DNA of 64,000 bases from Vibrio sp. AND4 (lineage in GTDB: Bacteria > Pseudomonadota > Gammaproteobacteria > Enterobacterales > Vibrionaceae), in assembly GCF_000171815.1 (NCBI RefSeq), contig NZ_ABGR01000006.1:62001-126000 (forward strand). The letters are read 5' to 3'. The stretch's first letter is position 1, and every line of letters starts with the position of its first letter. Shown here one piece after another: positions 24,576 to 34,728 of this stretch. The notes beneath the pieces were generated by a model. The model was not told the DNA's origin and searched no databases. It was given only the letters and a program-made list of their open reading frames with translations. A program made the translations under genes and the position numbers.

Positions 24576-25925
24576 CTACAAGAACGGTGACCAAGCGGGT
24601 GCTCTTACACGCCCATTTGTTGCGGGTAATCTGGCTTTGAATCGACCATCAATTGATACCATTGAAAGTACGTTTTTCTTGTTGTAGATCGAGCTATAGA
24701 TGACCATGCCACCATTTGGAGCAATACTTGGAGACTCATCAAGTAATGTTTGCGTAAGAACCTGAAGAGCACCTGTTTCCAAATCTTGTTTCGCCAAGTT
24801 GAAACCCGAATCACTGCGGTTCACCATGACCAGAAATCGACCATCAGGGGTGATTTGACCACCTAAGTTTTGGCTACCTTGCCAAGTTAAACGGTTAGTC
24901 GAACCGCTGGCCAAATCTACTTTATAAATCTGAGGTTTACCACCCCTGTCAGAGGTGAAAATCAGTGATTTACCATCAGGGTGCCAGAAGGGTTCTGTAT
25001 TATTTGATCTGCCACGCGTAATTTGTGACAGCTTGCGAGTTTTTAGATCCAAGGTGTAAACCTGAAGCGAACCAGTCTTAGATAGAACCAGCGCTAACTG
25101 GCTGCCATCAGGTGAGAATTTTGGCGCACCATTATGACGAGGGTATGACGTGATCTTTTCTCTTTCACCCGTGTAAATATTCATGATGAAGATTTCGGCT
25201 TGGCCATTTTGGAAACTGACATAAGCCAATTTTTTGCCATCTGGAGACCATGCGGGAGACATCAGGGGCTGCTTAGACCTAAGTACCAAACGCTCGTTAT
25301 AACCGTCATAATCTGATATGCGAAGTTGGTAAGGGAAGCTATCTTTGTCGTTCACTACCACGTAAGCAATACGCGTCATAAACGCACCACGATCTCCGGT
25401 GAGCTGCTCGTAAACCAAGTCAGAGATGCGGTGTGCATATTCACGCATGCGTGGGCCTTGGACCGTCGCAACCTTGTTGAAAAGAATATGATCTTTCGAG
25501 AGGACCAGTTCACCATCGCCCAATGCTTTGCTCTTACCGCCAGTTAGCTGGCCGCGTACTACATCGACCAATTGGTAGTTAACCACGAAGTTGCCCTGCT
25601 CGTTCTTTTTGATTGAGCCCGTCAGCAATGCGTCCACACCTAGGCCCGTCCACGCATCAAAGTTCACCTCTGATTCGTTGAATGGCGTCTGGGGCATTTT
25701 GTTGGTCGGTACCGGGCTGAATTTACCACTGCGTTGCAAGTCAGAAGCAATCACAGCAGAAATATCAGTCGGAAGAGGCTCACTGCCTTCCCACTTAAAG
25801 GGAACAACAGCGATTGGTCGCGCTGAATCAATACCATCGGTAATCACCAGCTCTAATGCAGCGTGAGCTACACTCGTTAGACTGCCAAGCAGTACAAACA
25901 TTCCTAGTAAAAGACGTTTAATCAC
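24576..25925 (-). CDS. tolB: Periplasmic Tol-Pal protein TolB
   Basis: The 449-aa protein has a signal peptide (to about AHA, residue 22), an N-terminal alpha/beta domain, and a six-bladed beta propeller with repeated [27 protein letters not shown] and [18 protein letters not shown] motifs. TolB shuttles between Pal and TolA and OmpF-type clients. The N-terminal strand after the signal carries the TolA-binding segment in the family. Confidence 0.97.
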   Translation of the reverse strand: MIKRLLLGMFVLLGSLTSVAHAALELVITDGIDSARPIAVVPFKWEGSEPLPTDISAVIASDLQRSGKFSPVPTNKMPQTPFNESEVNFDAWTGLGVDALLTGSIKKNEQGNFVVNYQLVDVVRGQLTGGKSKALGDGELVLSKDHILFNKVATVQGPRMREYAHRISDLVYEQLTGDRGAFMTRIAYVVVNDKDSFPYQLRISDYDGYNERLVLRSKQPLMSPAWSPDGKKLAYVSFQNGQAEIFIMNIYTGEREKITSYPRHNGAPKFSPDGSQLALVLSKTGSLQVYTLDLKTRKLSQITRGRSNNTEPFWHPDGKSLIFTSDRGGKPQIYKVDLASGSTNRLTWQGSQNLGGQITPDGRFLVMVNRSDSGFNLAKQDLETGALQVLTQTLLDESPSIAPNGGMVIYSSIYNKKNVLSMVSIDGRFKARLPATNGRVRAPAWSPFL

Positions 25926-25935
25926 GGCTTATCCC

Positions 25936-26964
25936 TTATCGTTTTAGTTCGACCGTAAGATTAATATCCTTCAGCCTTTGGTTAACTGTTGAATCGGTAG
26001 ACATTGGAAAACTTGGCACTTGCGCGATTGCACTTTTTGCCGCTGCACACACTCTAGAGTCTCCAGAAAGCACACTCACCGATGAGACGATCATGTCTGC
26101 CCCTGTCGGAATCAGCTTAATGTCAACTCTACACTTCTTTCCCAATAGGTAGTCATCCTTTAGCAACTTACTTTGAATAAGCTGAGTATAGATTGAGCTA
26201 TAGCGAGACACTTCATCAGCCACAAATTTCCCCTGCGCCTGTTGGTTTGCACTCGACTCACTCTCTAAACCAGCAAAGATGTCATCCAATGCCGCTTCTT
26301 GCTCTTTACGCTCACGCTCTATTCGCTCAAGACGCTGTTTTTCTTTGCGTGCTTTCTCTGCGGCCTCTTTGGCAGCCTTTTCTTTTGCGATGCGTTCTTG
26401 TTCGGCTTTTGCCGCGGCTTCGCGTTCACGCTTCGCTTTTTCTTCCGCATCTTTGGCGGCTTTCTCACGCGCTAAACGTTGCTGCTCCGCTTTACGTACT
26501 GCCTCTTCTTTGGCTTTACGCTCTTGCTCGGCTTTTGCCGCTTGCTGTTTCGCTTTGCGAGTGCGTTCTTCTTCGGCCTTACGTTCTTGTTCTTTCTTCT
26601 TACGAACCGCTTCGGCTTCTCGAGCGGCTTTAGCGTCTTTCGCCTGCTGCTCTTTTAGTTTACGAATCTGCGCTTCTTCTGCTTTGCGGTTTTTCTCTAA
26701 CTGCTCCGCTTCGCGGCGAAGCTTATCGAGACGGTTTTGCTCTTTCTTCGCTGCTTTTTCACGTTGCTGACGAATTTCTTTGGCTTGTTGTTGGACAAGT
26801 TTAGGATCAATCACCACAGCCTGAACCATCTGACCTGTCGGCTCTGGCTTGGTCATGTTGAAATCCGTCCCCCAAAGCAGAGCTACAACAAGCAGCATGT
26901 GCAAACCAACCGATATTGCTATCGGTTTGGTGTATTCTTTGGTTTTCTTCTTATTGTCTTTCAT
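25936..26964 (-). CDS. tolA: Inner-membrane energy-transducing protein TolA
   Basis: The 342-aa protein has one N-terminal membrane helix (about 15-32, with the SHLS-type motif replaced by ISVGLHMLLVVALLW), a long Ala/Lys/Glu/Arg helical rod (about 60-225) built from repeats such as AEEKAKREREAAAKAEQER, and a C-terminal globular domain (YTQLIQSKLLKDDYLLGKKC). TolA spans the periplasm and is energised by TolQR. The rod gives a long open frame on the other strand (about 26,279-26,770), which is an artefact of composition. Confidence 0.96.
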   Translation of the reverse strand: MKDNKKKTKEYTKPIAISVGLHMLLVVALLWGTDFNMTKPEPTGQMVQAVVIDPKLVQQQAKEIRQQREKAAKKEQNRLDKLRREAEQLEKNRKAEEAQIRKLKEQQAKDAKAAREAEAVRKKKEQERKAEEERTRKAKQQAAKAEQERKAKEEAVRKAEQQRLAREKAAKDAEEKAKREREAAAKAEQERIAKEKAAKEAAEKARKEKQRLERIERERKEQEAALDDIFAGLESESSANQQAQGKFVADEVSRYSSIYTQLIQSKLLKDDYLLGKKCRVDIKLIPTGADMIVSSVSVLSGDSRVCAAAKSAIAQVPSFPMSTDSTVNQRLKDINLTVELKR

Positions 26965-26977
26965 AGATGCTCGATGT

Positions 26978-27421
26978 CTATTCTTTGATATCGGTCATCA
27001 GACCCACTTTCGGGATGCCTGCACGACTAAGCTCATCAAGCAAAAGTACCACGTCAGCGTATGGCGTTGCCGCATCACCACCGACGGCAACAGGAGAGTC
27101 AGGTTTAATTTCACGTTCAGCTTTTACTCTTACGATCACGTCTTGTAAGGATAGACCGCGTTGCACCTCTTCATCATTCACGCTCAGGCCTAAATTCCCG
27201 TCACGATCAATCTCAATGATAATGAAACTGCTGTCAGTATCACCCGCCAGGTCTTGCATGGACTCAGCCGTCGAAGTTTGTGGAAGATCGACATCCACCC
27301 CCTGAGTCACAAATGGAGCGGTCGCCATGAAAATGATCAACAGAACAAGCATTACGTCGATATAAGGTACAACGTTGATCTCTGCCGTCATTTTTCGCTT
27401 TTTAGGTTGGTAACCCGCCAT
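26978..27421 (-). CDS. tolR: TolR proton-channel component
   Basis: The 147-aa protein has a single N-terminal membrane helix containing the critical Asp in [18 protein letters not shown], followed by a periplasmic ExbD/TolR domain. With TolQ it uses the proton gradient to drive TolA. It lies three bases after tolQ and 13 before tolA. Confidence 0.97.
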   Translation of the reverse strand: MAGYQPKKRKMTAEINVVPYIDVMLVLLIIFMATAPFVTQGVDVDLPQTSTAESMQDLAGDTDSSFIIIEIDRDGNLGLSVNDEEVQRGLSLQDVIVRVKAEREIKPDSPVAVGGDAATPYADVVLLLDELSRAGIPKVGLMTDIKE

Positions 27422-27424
27422 GAC

Positions 27425-28123
27425 TTATTCCTTACTTGCGCTGTCTCGACCCGCCATCGCTTGACGGTGCAAAATGCTGTGGAATTCTTCAGAGAAAGTG
27501 GCATAGGTATGTTCTAGCTTGCTTACTTTATTGCTTAAGCGGTTGTAGAACATAACGGCAGGGATTGCTGCAAATAGGCCCATGGCTGTTGCAATCAGTG
27601 CTTCTGCAATACCTGGTGCGACCATCGAAAGTGTCGCTTGCTTTACTTCGCCTAATGCGATGAAGGCGTGCATGATGCCCCAAACGGTACCAAACAGACC
27701 TATGTAAGGGCTGATGGACCCTACCGTTGCCAAAAATGGTAAGCTCGTTTCAAGTTCATCCACTTCACGAGCGACTGCCACACGCATGGCGCGACCAGTA
27801 CCCTCCATAACGTAATCTGGTGAGTTCGCGTTGCTCTTACGCAGACGTGCAAACTCGGTAAAACCCGCGTAGAAGATTTCTTCTGTGCCGGTAATCTCGT
27901 CTTTACGGCCTTTCACTTTTTGATAAAGCAGCGAAAGGTCTGTGCCCGACCAAAATTTGTCTTCAAATGACTCAGCACTTTTTGACTCTTGAGATAAGAC
28001 CTTGCTGCGTTTAATGATCATAGCCCATGATGCGATAGACATGCCTAGCAGTGTCAACATCACAAGCTTAACCAATAGACTGGCCTGAAGAAAAAGATCT
28101 AAGATGGAAATATCAGCAGTCAC
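27425..28123 (-). CDS. tolQ: TolQ proton-channel component
   Basis: The 232-aa protein has three membrane helices (about 15-38, 135-158, 172-195) and the MotA/TolQ/ExbB conserved segment [22 protein letters not shown]. It forms the pentameric proton channel around TolR. It overlaps the end of ybgC by about 10 bp, so the two are coupled. Confidence 0.97.
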   Translation of the reverse strand: MTADISILDLFLQASLLVKLVMLTLLGMSIASWAMIIKRSKVLSQESKSAESFEDKFWSGTDLSLLYQKVKGRKDEITGTEEIFYAGFTEFARLRKSNANSPDYVMEGTGRAMRVAVAREVDELETSLPFLATVGSISPYIGLFGTVWGIMHAFIALGEVKQATLSMVAPGIAEALIATAMGLFAAIPAVMFYNRLSNKVSKLEHTYATFSEEFHSILHRQAMAGRDSASKE

Positions 28124-28532
28124 TATTTGTTAGCTCCGAATTGATAAAGGATGGAATCGCAATTGGCTTCATTTTCTTATTATCGATACATGCTACCTTA
28201 ACCATTGCCTTGCACAATGTTCTGCCTTCATCATTGACTAACTCTTGACAGAATTGCAGAGATGCACGTTTGACCTCTGACACTCGGGTTAAGACAGTTA
28301 AATGCTCGTCCAACCTTGCGCCATGATTAAAATCGATATCCATATGTCGGACAACAAAGCCAATGTTTTGTTCCAGTAACACATGTTGAGAAATGCCTTT
28401 TGCACGCAACATCTCGGTGCGTGCTCGTTCAAAGAATTTCAAATAATTTGAGTGATATACAACGCCACCCGCATCAGTATCTTCATAATACACGGTGATT
28501 GGCCAGTGGAAAGGGTTTGATGTGCCTTGCAA
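28113..28532 (-). CDS. ybgC: Acyl-CoA thioesterase YbgC
   Basis: The 139-aa hotdog-fold protein has the 4-hydroxybenzoyl-CoA-thioesterase signature [26 protein letters not shown] split around the catalytic Asp (D in DTDAGG). It heads the ybgC-tolQRAB-pal-cpoB operon as in E. coli and is linked to phospholipid and acyl-chain metabolism at the membrane. A terminator stands 100 bases upstream, so the tol promoter lies in 28,533-28,630. Confidence 0.95.
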   Translation of the reverse strand: MQGTSNPFHWPITVYYEDTDAGGVVYHSNYLKFFERARTEMLRAKGISQHVLLEQNIGFVVRHMDIDFNHGARLDEHLTVLTRVSEVKRASLQFCQELVNDEGRTLCKAMVKVACIDNKKMKPIAIPSFINSELTNSDC

Positions 28533-28633
28533 GGGAGTACCAGTTATTTCAATTCTTTAAAGCGATTACTATAACTGAAGCGTCAGTAATTGGTACTGAG
28601 CGAAGAAAATATTTTTGAAATTTGTGGAAAAAA

Positions 28634-28664
28634 TAAAAGCCAGACGAGTTGTCTGGCTTTTATT
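28634..28664 (-). terminator. Terminator of the cyd operon
   Basis: AAAAGCCAGAC-GAGTT-GTCTGGCTTTTATT lies between ybgE and ybgC, which are on the same strand. A and T runs on both sides are present. It separates the cyd and tol transcripts. Confidence 0.85.
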
Positions 28665-28703
28665 CGATGATTTAGTAACCGACTTTATTTCAGGATGTCA
28701 CGT

Positions 28704-29006
28704 TTACATGAAATACAGTGCAGTCAGATAAATTAAGATAGCGAATGAGAAGTATGGGCTGAACAATACTTGCCAGTACCACTTTCTCGGCTTGAAGCCA
28801 ACACCATATACCATGCTTGAACATACTGCCCAAATCAATGCAGGCGCGATAAACGCATTAAAGCCACCAATTTCTAGATGGTACGCGTTTGGATCCCACA
28901 TCACCAATCCCACGTGCAAACCGCCGAGGATTAAGGCCAAGACCCTCAAAAGAGTCTTGTCCATTGGTAAGTGAAACTGCGCTATCTTATCAGCGAGGTT
29001 AGTCAC
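28704..29006 (-). CDS. ybgE: Cyd operon protein YbgE
   Basis: The 100-aa membrane protein starts with GTG at 29,006 and overlaps the cydX stop by eight bases. It has three hydrophobic segments (LLRVLALILGGLHVGLVMW, FIAPALIWAVCSSMVYGVG, FSPYFSFAILIYLTALYF). YbgE is a conserved partner of cytochrome bd operons; its precise role is not established. Confidence 0.9.
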   Translation of the reverse strand: MTNLADKIAQFHLPMDKTLLRVLALILGGLHVGLVMWDPNAYHLEIGGFNAFIAPALIWAVCSSMVYGVGFKPRKWYWQVLFSPYFSFAILIYLTALYFM

Positions 29007-29106
29007 TATCTTTATCCATCATTTCAGAATGCTCTAACCAAAGAGCGTTGATGATACCGAATGCGCAAGCAAGCAGTACACCTAGAATCCATGCGAAATA
29101 CCACAT
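28999..29106 (-). CDS. cydX: Cytochrome bd-I small subunit CydX (35 aa)
   Basis: The ATG at 29,106 opens a 35-codon gene: MWYFAWILGVLLACAFGIIN followed by ALWLEHSEMM. This is the single-helix CydX pattern (WYFAWILG, and a Glu in the C-terminal part). CydX stabilises the CydAB haem site. A Shine-Dalgarno GGAG precedes it by eight bases. It lies 12 bases after cydB and overlaps ybgE. Confidence 0.95.
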   Translation of the reverse strand: MWYFAWILGVLLACAFGIINALWLEHSEMMDKDSD

Positions 29107-29118
29107 AATTGTCGCTCC

Positions 29119-30255
29119 TTAGTAAAGTGAGTTTTTGTTGTCTTCGATGAACTGATCATCCAAGCGACCAAACATCTTGTAGTAAGTCCAAGACGTGTAA
29201 GCCAAGATGATCGGAACCATAACAAAGGCTACCCCCGTCATTAGGTTCAGAGTTAGCTCAGATGACGTGGCATCCCACATTGTCAAGCTATGTGCGTAAA
29301 CCTCACTTGAGGGCATAACGAATGGGAACATTGAAATACCTGCAGTAAAGATAATGCCCGCAATTGCCAAACTAGACGTCAAAAACGCAATACCACACTT
29401 CTCTAGGCGAGATGCCAAGATAGCAAGCAGCGGCATTGCAACCCCTAGTACAGGCGCAGCCCATAGTAGCGGATAAGTTTCGAAGTTTGCCATCCACGCA
29501 CCAGCTTGACGGATAACCTCTTTGTTTAGCGGGTTAGATGGTCCAGCGGTGTCAATGCCACCTACGATGACGTAGCCTTCAATGTTTTGGATCCAGAAAC
29601 CAGCTGCAACAAAAGCAACGATCGTCAGTAGACCAGTAAGCTGAGCGACGTTGCGAGCGCGGGTATGTACCTCGCCCGTTGTTTTCATCTGTAACCAAGT
29701 CGAGCCTTGCATCAGGATCATAAACAAACTGACTAGACCACATAGCAATGCAAATGGGTTAAGAAGACTGAAGAACGAACCGTGGTATGTTGGCATTAGG
29801 AATTCGTTCAGTTCGAACGGAACGCCTTGTAGCAAATTACCAAACGCTACACCAAAGATGATTGGTGGAACGAAACCACTGATTGAGATACAAATATCCC
29901 AGGTGTTACGCCATTTTTTATCTTCAATCTTCGAGCGGTAATCAAGTCCAAGTGGACGAAGCCAAAGTGCTGCTAGCGTTAAGATCATCGCCAGATAGAA
30001 ACCAGAGAACGATGTCGCGTAAACAAGAGGCCATGCAGCGAACAATGCACCACCAGCTGTGATAAGCCATACTTGGTTACCATCCCAGTGTGGAGCGATT
30101 GAGTTGATCATCACACGACGTTGCGTGTCGTTTTTACCGATGACAGGGACGAGCGCGCCCACCCCCATATCGAAACCGTCAGTGACAGCGAAACCAACGA
30201 GTAAAACGCCGATCAACACCCACCAGATGAATCGCAATATTTCGTAATCAAACAT
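29119..30255 (-). CDS. cydB: Cytochrome bd ubiquinol oxidase subunit II CydB
   Basis: The 378-aa protein has about nine membrane helices and the CydB start (FWWVLIGVLLVGFAVTDGFD, with the typical Asp-Gly-Phe-Asp-Met-Gly), plus the conserved NSIAPHWDGNQVWLI stretch. It pairs with CydA to reduce oxygen at high affinity without pumping protons. It starts 17 bases after cydA. Confidence 0.97.
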   Translation of the reverse strand: MFDYEILRFIWWVLIGVLLVGFAVTDGFDMGVGALVPVIGKNDTQRRVMINSIAPHWDGNQVWLITAGGALFAAWPLVYATSFSGFYLAMILTLAALWLRPLGLDYRSKIEDKKWRNTWDICISISGFVPPIIFGVAFGNLLQGVPFELNEFLMPTYHGSFFSLLNPFALLCGLVSLFMILMQGSTWLQMKTTGEVHTRARNVAQLTGLLTIVAFVAAGFWIQNIEGYVIVGGIDTAGPSNPLNKEVIRQAGAWMANFETYPLLWAAPVLGVAMPLLAILASRLEKCGIAFLTSSLAIAGIIFTAGISMFPFVMPSSEVYAHSLTMWDATSSELTLNLMTGVAFVMVPIILAYTSWTYYKMFGRLDDQFIEDNKNSLY

Positions 30256-30272
30256 TTTGTTTTCTCCTTAAC

Positions 30273-31859
30273 TTACGCTTCTACTTGGCGGCTAACTTTG
30301 TCTTCAATAGAGTCAGCGTTTTGCTCGAAGTGGTAACGGCCAGTTTTCAGGCTGCTTGGACCTTTACGAGCGAATTTCACCATCAGGTATACTTCTGCAA
30401 TTAAGAACACAGTGTAAAGCGCCAGGATTGCAAATAATGAAGTCCAGATTTGACCTGCAGAAAGCGCTGAAGCAGCAACATTGACCGGTAGAATTTCACC
30501 AACAGCCCATGGCTGACGACCAAATTCCGCAACGAACCAACCTGCTTCGATAGCAATCCATGGCAGTGGAATGCTCAACAGTGCCGCTTTTAGAATCCAT
30601 GGTTTCTGTTCAATCTTCTGACGACATGTCTGGATGAATGATGCACCAAAAACAAATAGCATGATAAATCCACAACCAACCATAATACGGAACGCGCTAA
30701 ACAACGGCCATACAGTTGGAATTGAGTCATCAGCTGCTGCTTGGATTTGATCTTCTGTCGCGTCAACAACTTTGTCTGTGTAACGTTTTAGAAGTAGACC
30801 GTAACCCAAGTCACCTTTCACTTCGTCAAACGCGGTCATGTTTGCTTCAGACTTATCACCCGCACGCAATTTCTCTAGTAGCTCGTAAGCGTACATACCA
30901 TTGCGGATGCGATCCACGTGCTCATCTCGAAGGTCACGTAGACCTGTTACTTGTTCATCAAATGAACGTGTCGCGATGATACCCATGACGAAAGGAATCT
31001 TGATGGCGTAGTCGGTTTCCATTGTTTCTTGATTTGGAATGCCAAACAGCGTGAATGCGGCTGGTGCAGGCTCTGTGTGCCATTCTGATTCGACAGCAGC
31101 TAGCTTCACTTTTTGAACTTCACCCAACTCGTAACCAGATTCGTCACCTAGAACGATTGTCGATAGGATCGCAGCCATACCGAAAGAAGCAGCGATAGCA
31201 AATGAACGGCGAGCGAACGCAACATCACGACCTTTCAGGAGGTAGTATGAGCTGATACCTAGCACAAACATTGCACCACACGTGTAACCAGACGCTACTG
31301 TGTGTACAAATTTAACCTGCGCAACCGGGTTGAATACCACTTCAGCAAAACTCACCATTTCCATACGCATGGTTTCGAAGTTGAATTCTGCGCCTACTGG
31401 GTTTTGCATCCAGCCGTTGGCGATAAGAATCCAAAGTGCAGAGAAGTTAGAACCCAGAGCAACCAGCCAAGTGACGGCTAAGTGTTGACGTTTTGATAGA
31501 CGATCCCATCCGAAGAAGAACAGACCAACAAAAGTAGACTCCAAGAAGAAAGCAACCAGTGCTTCGATCGCAAGTGGTGCACCGAAAATGTCACCTACAT
31601 AGTGGGAGTAGTAAGACCAGTTCGTACCAAACTGGAATTCCATGGTAAGGCCTGTAGCCACACCAAGTGCAAAGTTAATACCGAAAAGCTTACCCCAGAA
31701 CTTAGTCATGTCCTTGTAGATTTGCTTATTCGTCATTACGTACATTGATTCCATAATGGCCAAAAGGAAGGCCATACCAAGGGTCAATGGTACGAATAGG
31801 AAGTGATACATCGCAGTAAGTGCAAACTGCAACCGCGACAGATCAACGACGTCAATCAT
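30273..31859 (-). CDS. cydA: Cytochrome bd ubiquinol oxidase subunit I CydA
   Basis: The ATG at 31,859 ([20 protein letters not shown]) has an AGGAG site at the right distance and gives 528 aa; the open frame runs ten codons further. It carries the b-type haem residues in the first helix (His of TAMYHFLFV), the Q-loop region after FGIPNQE, and GRQPW near 465. It is the first gene of cydABX-ybgE. Two FNR-type sites lie upstream, consistent with oxygen control. Confidence 0.96.
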   Translation of the reverse strand: MIDVVDLSRLQFALTAMYHFLFVPLTLGMAFLLAIMESMYVMTNKQIYKDMTKFWGKLFGINFALGVATGLTMEFQFGTNWSYYSHYVGDIFGAPLAIEALVAFFLESTFVGLFFFGWDRLSKRQHLAVTWLVALGSNFSALWILIANGWMQNPVGAEFNFETMRMEMVSFAEVVFNPVAQVKFVHTVASGYTCGAMFVLGISSYYLLKGRDVAFARRSFAIAASFGMAAILSTIVLGDESGYELGEVQKVKLAAVESEWHTEPAPAAFTLFGIPNQETMETDYAIKIPFVMGIIATRSFDEQVTGLRDLRDEHVDRIRNGMYAYELLEKLRAGDKSEANMTAFDEVKGDLGYGLLLKRYTDKVVDATEDQIQAAADDSIPTVWPLFSAFRIMVGCGFIMLFVFGASFIQTCRQKIEQKPWILKAALLSIPLPWIAIEAGWFVAEFGRQPWAVGEILPVNVAASALSAGQIWTSLFAILALYTVFLIAEVYLMVKFARKGPSSLKTGRYHFEQNADSIEDKVSRQVEA

Positions 31860-32074
31860 GGTAACTCCTATGTGTCGGCTGAATGACACTCTCTAGATAT
31901 TGCAATCCATATACAAGTGTTATTCACACCCGAAAAATGTTGAATTATCACAACGCTTTGTTGCAAAAATGTGCTTTATTAGTTAGTTAATTGTTAAGCA
32001 TGAGCTAATATAGCTTGGACTAATATTACTGCTAAAAACGGATTGTTTCAAAAGGTTTATAGTGAGGAAACGTT

Positions 32075-32088
32075 TTGATGTATATCAA
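32075..32088. promoter_or_regulatory. FNR-type binding site 1
   Basis: TTGATGTATATCAA matches the FNR consensus TTGAT-N4-ATCAA exactly. It lies about 215 bp upstream of the cydA start. Confidence 0.75.
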
Positions 32089-32124
32089 TCTTTCCTTTTT
32101 GAATTTGGACAAAAATCCACCAAA

Positions 32125-32138
32125 TTGATCCAGATCAA
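32125..32138. promoter_or_regulatory. FNR-type binding site 2
   Basis: TTGATCCAGATCAA also matches TTGAT-N4-ATCAA exactly, 50 bp from site 1 centre to centre, which puts both sites on nearly the same DNA face. FNR and ArcA regulate cyd in enteric relatives; the sites here suggest similar oxygen control. Confidence 0.75.
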
Positions 32139-32319
32139 AAAAGTCAGATTGGTATGTTAATGAAGGGTAATCAGGAGAGGTATCTATCACCAAGGCAACT
32201 ACACAGAGTTAACAATAGATAGATTTTTATTATCAAATGAGAATAAAAATAGAGTCAATAAATGAGATATAAGTCAAAAATACGTCAACACCGAGCACCA
32301 TGCACTCAGTGTTGAAATC

Positions 32320-33324
32320 TTACTTTTCAATTCCGAAATGCAAATAAGCACGATCAGTGGCAATTCTGCCCCGCGGAGTGCGTTGCAAATAGCCTTGTTG
32401 GATCAAATATGGTTCAAGAACGTCTTCTATGGTGTCTTTTTCTTCACCAATGGCTGCCGCCATGTTATCTAAGCCTACTGGACCACCGCCAAATTTCTCC
32501 ATGATCGCCAACAGCAGCTTACGGTCCATATAATCAAAACCTTTGGCATCCACATCAAGCATATTCAGCGCTTTGTCTGCGGTATCGGCACAAATATGAC
32601 CATTCCCTTTCACTTCAGCATAGTCACGAACGCGGCGAAGCAGCCGATTGGCTATACGCGGCGTACCACGAGCACGACGAGCAACTTCTAGCGCACCTTC
32701 CGGCTCCATTGATAAGCCCAAGCAATCAGCGCTGCGCTGAACAATATCTTTTAGGTCCTGTACTTTGTAATATTCAAGACGCTGTGTGATTCCGAAACGA
32801 TCACGAAGAGGTGACGTCAAAGAACCTGCACGTGTCGTTGCACCTATCAGAGTAAAAGGCGGCAAATCAATCTTGATTGAGCGCGCTGCAGGGCCTTCAC
32901 CAATCATGATGTCTAATTGGTAGTCCTCCATAGCTGGATATAACACCTCTTCAACCATTGGGCTTAATCGGTGGATCTCATCAATGAACAAAACATCGTT
33001 TTCTTCTAAGTTAGTCAGCAGAGCGGCTAAGTCCCCTGCTTTCTCTAACACAGGTCCCGAAGTGGTTCGAATGTTCACTTCCATCTCATTGGCGACGATA
33101 TTCGCAAGCGTGGTTTTACCCAAACCCGGAGGACCAAAAATTAAAAGGTGGTCGAGCGCTTCATTTCGCTGTTGAGCGGCTTTGATGAAAATTTCCATCT
33201 GATCACGCACATGATCCTGACCTTGGTAATCCGCCAGTTTCTTAGGACGAATCGCACGGTCGATGACATCTTCATCACGAAACGAAGGATTCTCTGGCGC
33301 GATTAAACGATCGGCTTCAATCAT
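32320..33324 (-). CDS. ruvB: Holliday junction branch-migration helicase RuvB
   Basis: The 334-aa AAA+ ATPase has Walker [10 protein letters not shown], Walker [11 protein letters not shown], sensor GATTRAG and the C-terminal winged helix ([15 protein letters not shown]). Two hexamers flank RuvA on the junction and pump DNA. It follows ruvA after 21 bases; the set is ruvC-ruvA-ruvB. Confidence 0.98.
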   Translation of the reverse strand: MIEADRLIAPENPSFRDEDVIDRAIRPKKLADYQGQDHVRDQMEIFIKAAQQRNEALDHLLIFGPPGLGKTTLANIVANEMEVNIRTTSGPVLEKAGDLAALLTNLEENDVLFIDEIHRLSPMVEEVLYPAMEDYQLDIMIGEGPAARSIKIDLPPFTLIGATTRAGSLTSPLRDRFGITQRLEYYKVQDLKDIVQRSADCLGLSMEPEGALEVARRARGTPRIANRLLRRVRDYAEVKGNGHICADTADKALNMLDVDAKGFDYMDRKLLLAIMEKFGGGPVGLDNMAAAIGEEKDTIEDVLEPYLIQQGYLQRTPRGRIATDRAYLHFGIEK

Positions 33325-33345
33325 ATTGTTCCCTTGAACTTTCCA

Positions 33346-33960
33346 TTACACCATTGATTTTAGTGCTTCACGGATCAGTTGCTCACTGGTCATATCCGGT
33401 TTAGCGATCTGAGACACGACTTTCGATGCCTGAGTTGGCTTGTAGCCTAAAGCAAGAAGCGCACTTATCGCCTCTTCTTCTGCGTTGTTGGACGCTGCAG
33501 AACCGGAGTCTGCTGGTGCCGCATCCGTAAACGGAGTAAATAGGTCGCCGGCGCTCCACCCTTTCAAGCGATCTTTCATTTCTACGACCAGTCGTTCAGC
33601 CGTTTTCTTTCCAACACCTGGTAGCTTCACAAGCGTTGATATGTCCTCACGCTCCACGCAAGAAACAAATTGGCTGGCTGTCATGCCAGAAAGAATCCCC
33701 AAGCCTAACTTAGGACCGACACCATTCGCTTTAATGACTTCGCGGAAGAGCGCGCGCTCTTTTACTGTATTGAAACCATAAAGCAATTGTGCGTCTTCAC
33801 GAACAACAAAATGAGTATAAATAATGGCTTCTTCGCCTACATTTGGCAGTTCGTAGAAACAGCTCATAGGCATCTGAACTTCATAACCTATGCCATTAAC
33901 TTCAATTAAAACTTCAGGTGGTTGTTTTTCAAGCAGCGTGCCGCGAAGACGTCCAATCAC
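33346..33960 (-). CDS. ruvA: Holliday junction-binding protein RuvA
   Basis: The GTG at 33,960 ([12 protein letters not shown]) gives 204 aa, the family length; the upstream extension to 34,017 is not conserved. OB-fold N-terminal domain, helix-hairpin-helix motifs ([33 protein letters not shown], seen at about 105-130) and a C-terminal domain that binds RuvB are present. It forms tetramers on the four-way junction. Confidence 0.97.
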   Translation of the reverse strand: MIGRLRGTLLEKQPPEVLIEVNGIGYEVQMPMSCFYELPNVGEEAIIYTHFVVREDAQLLYGFNTVKERALFREVIKANGVGPKLGLGILSGMTASQFVSCVEREDISTLVKLPGVGKKTAERLVVEMKDRLKGWSAGDLFTPFTDAAPADSGSAASNNAEEEAISALLALGYKPTQASKVVSQIAKPDMTSEQLIREALKSMV

Positions 33961-34106
33961 TATAGATACTCTTTGGAAATGAATTTGCGACAGGATAATA
34001 AAGAACTGGATAGACATCCAGTCCTTTATGCGGATGGGTGAGACTTTGCAGGCAACTTAATCATCAAACCTGGCTGATATTTCACATTTTTAATATGAGA
34101 ACACAC

Positions 34107-34628
34107 TTAACGATAGCGGCCTTTTCTTGCACTGGTCGCTTTACCTGCAAGCGCCACTAGCGTCTTATTCGTGTTAGCGTGACAAATGGCTACGCCCAAC
34201 GCATCAGCTGCATCGGCTTGAGGTTTCGCTGGCAACTTAAGCATGTGCTGAACCATATGCTGAACCTGTACTTTGTCAGCGCCGCCTGTGCCAGTTACCG
34301 CTTGTTTAATGAGTCGAGCAGCGTATTCATACACCGGAAGATCGGCATTCACGGCAGCAACAATTGCACTACCACGTGCCTGTCCAAGCTTGAGTGCTGA
34401 GTCAGCATTCTTTGCCATAAACACCTGCTCAATGGCAAAAACATCAGGCTGGAACTGGGTGATGATTTCCGTAACACCAGCATATATTTGCTTGAGTCGA
34501 CCTGGCAACTCTTTTTCAGAAGTACGGATACAACCGCTGCCCAGATATTGAAGATGACGACCTTGTTGGCGAATCACGCCATAGCCAGTGATACGAGAGC
34601 CTGGGTCAATGCCCAAAATAATCGACAT
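34107..34628 (-). CDS. ruvC: Holliday junction endonuclease RuvC
   Basis: The 173-aa resolvase has the catalytic acidic residues in [14 protein letters not shown] (Asp7), AIEQVF (Glu) and the C-terminal [12 protein letters not shown]. It cleaves four-way junctions symmetrically. About 146 bp separate it from ruvA, enough for a second promoter. The usual yebC neighbour is absent; aspS lies directly upstream. Confidence 0.97.
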   Translation of the reverse strand: MSIILGIDPGSRITGYGVIRQQGRHLQYLGSGCIRTSEKELPGRLKQIYAGVTEIITQFQPDVFAIEQVFMAKNADSALKLGQARGSAIVAAVNADLPVYEYAARLIKQAVTGTGGADKVQVQHMVQHMLKLPAKPQADAADALGVAICHANTNKTLVALAGKATSARKGRYR

Positions 34629-34683
34629 GAAGAGTCCTAATTAATCACTCACTAAATTTATAACAATATATGCCATTAAAACA

Positions 34684-34712
34684 AAAACTCCCGCAAGTGC
34701 GGGAGTATTTTC
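34684..34712 (-). terminator. Terminator after aspS
   Basis: On the minus strand ACTCCCGCA-CTT-GCGGGAGT with following T residues lies 17 bases past the aspS stop, before ruvC. Confidence 0.9.
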
Positions 34713-34728
34713 TTTAATTGCGGGGCGC

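Larger units (their letters stand above)
31860..32319. promoter_or_regulatory. cyd operon promoter region
   Basis: The 460-bp region is AT-rich, with no gene. It contains two perfect FNR-type palindromes (separate entries) and several TATAAT-like sites. The only gene starting from it is cydA, since ruvB ends at 32,320 on the same strand. Confidence 0.7.

Noticed and set aside
26279..26770. Long plus-strand open frame opposite tolA
   Set aside because: It is an artefact of the Ala/Lys/Glu-rich coiled-coil repeats of tolA read in reverse (Ser/Ala/Cys/Arg-rich), without a start signal.
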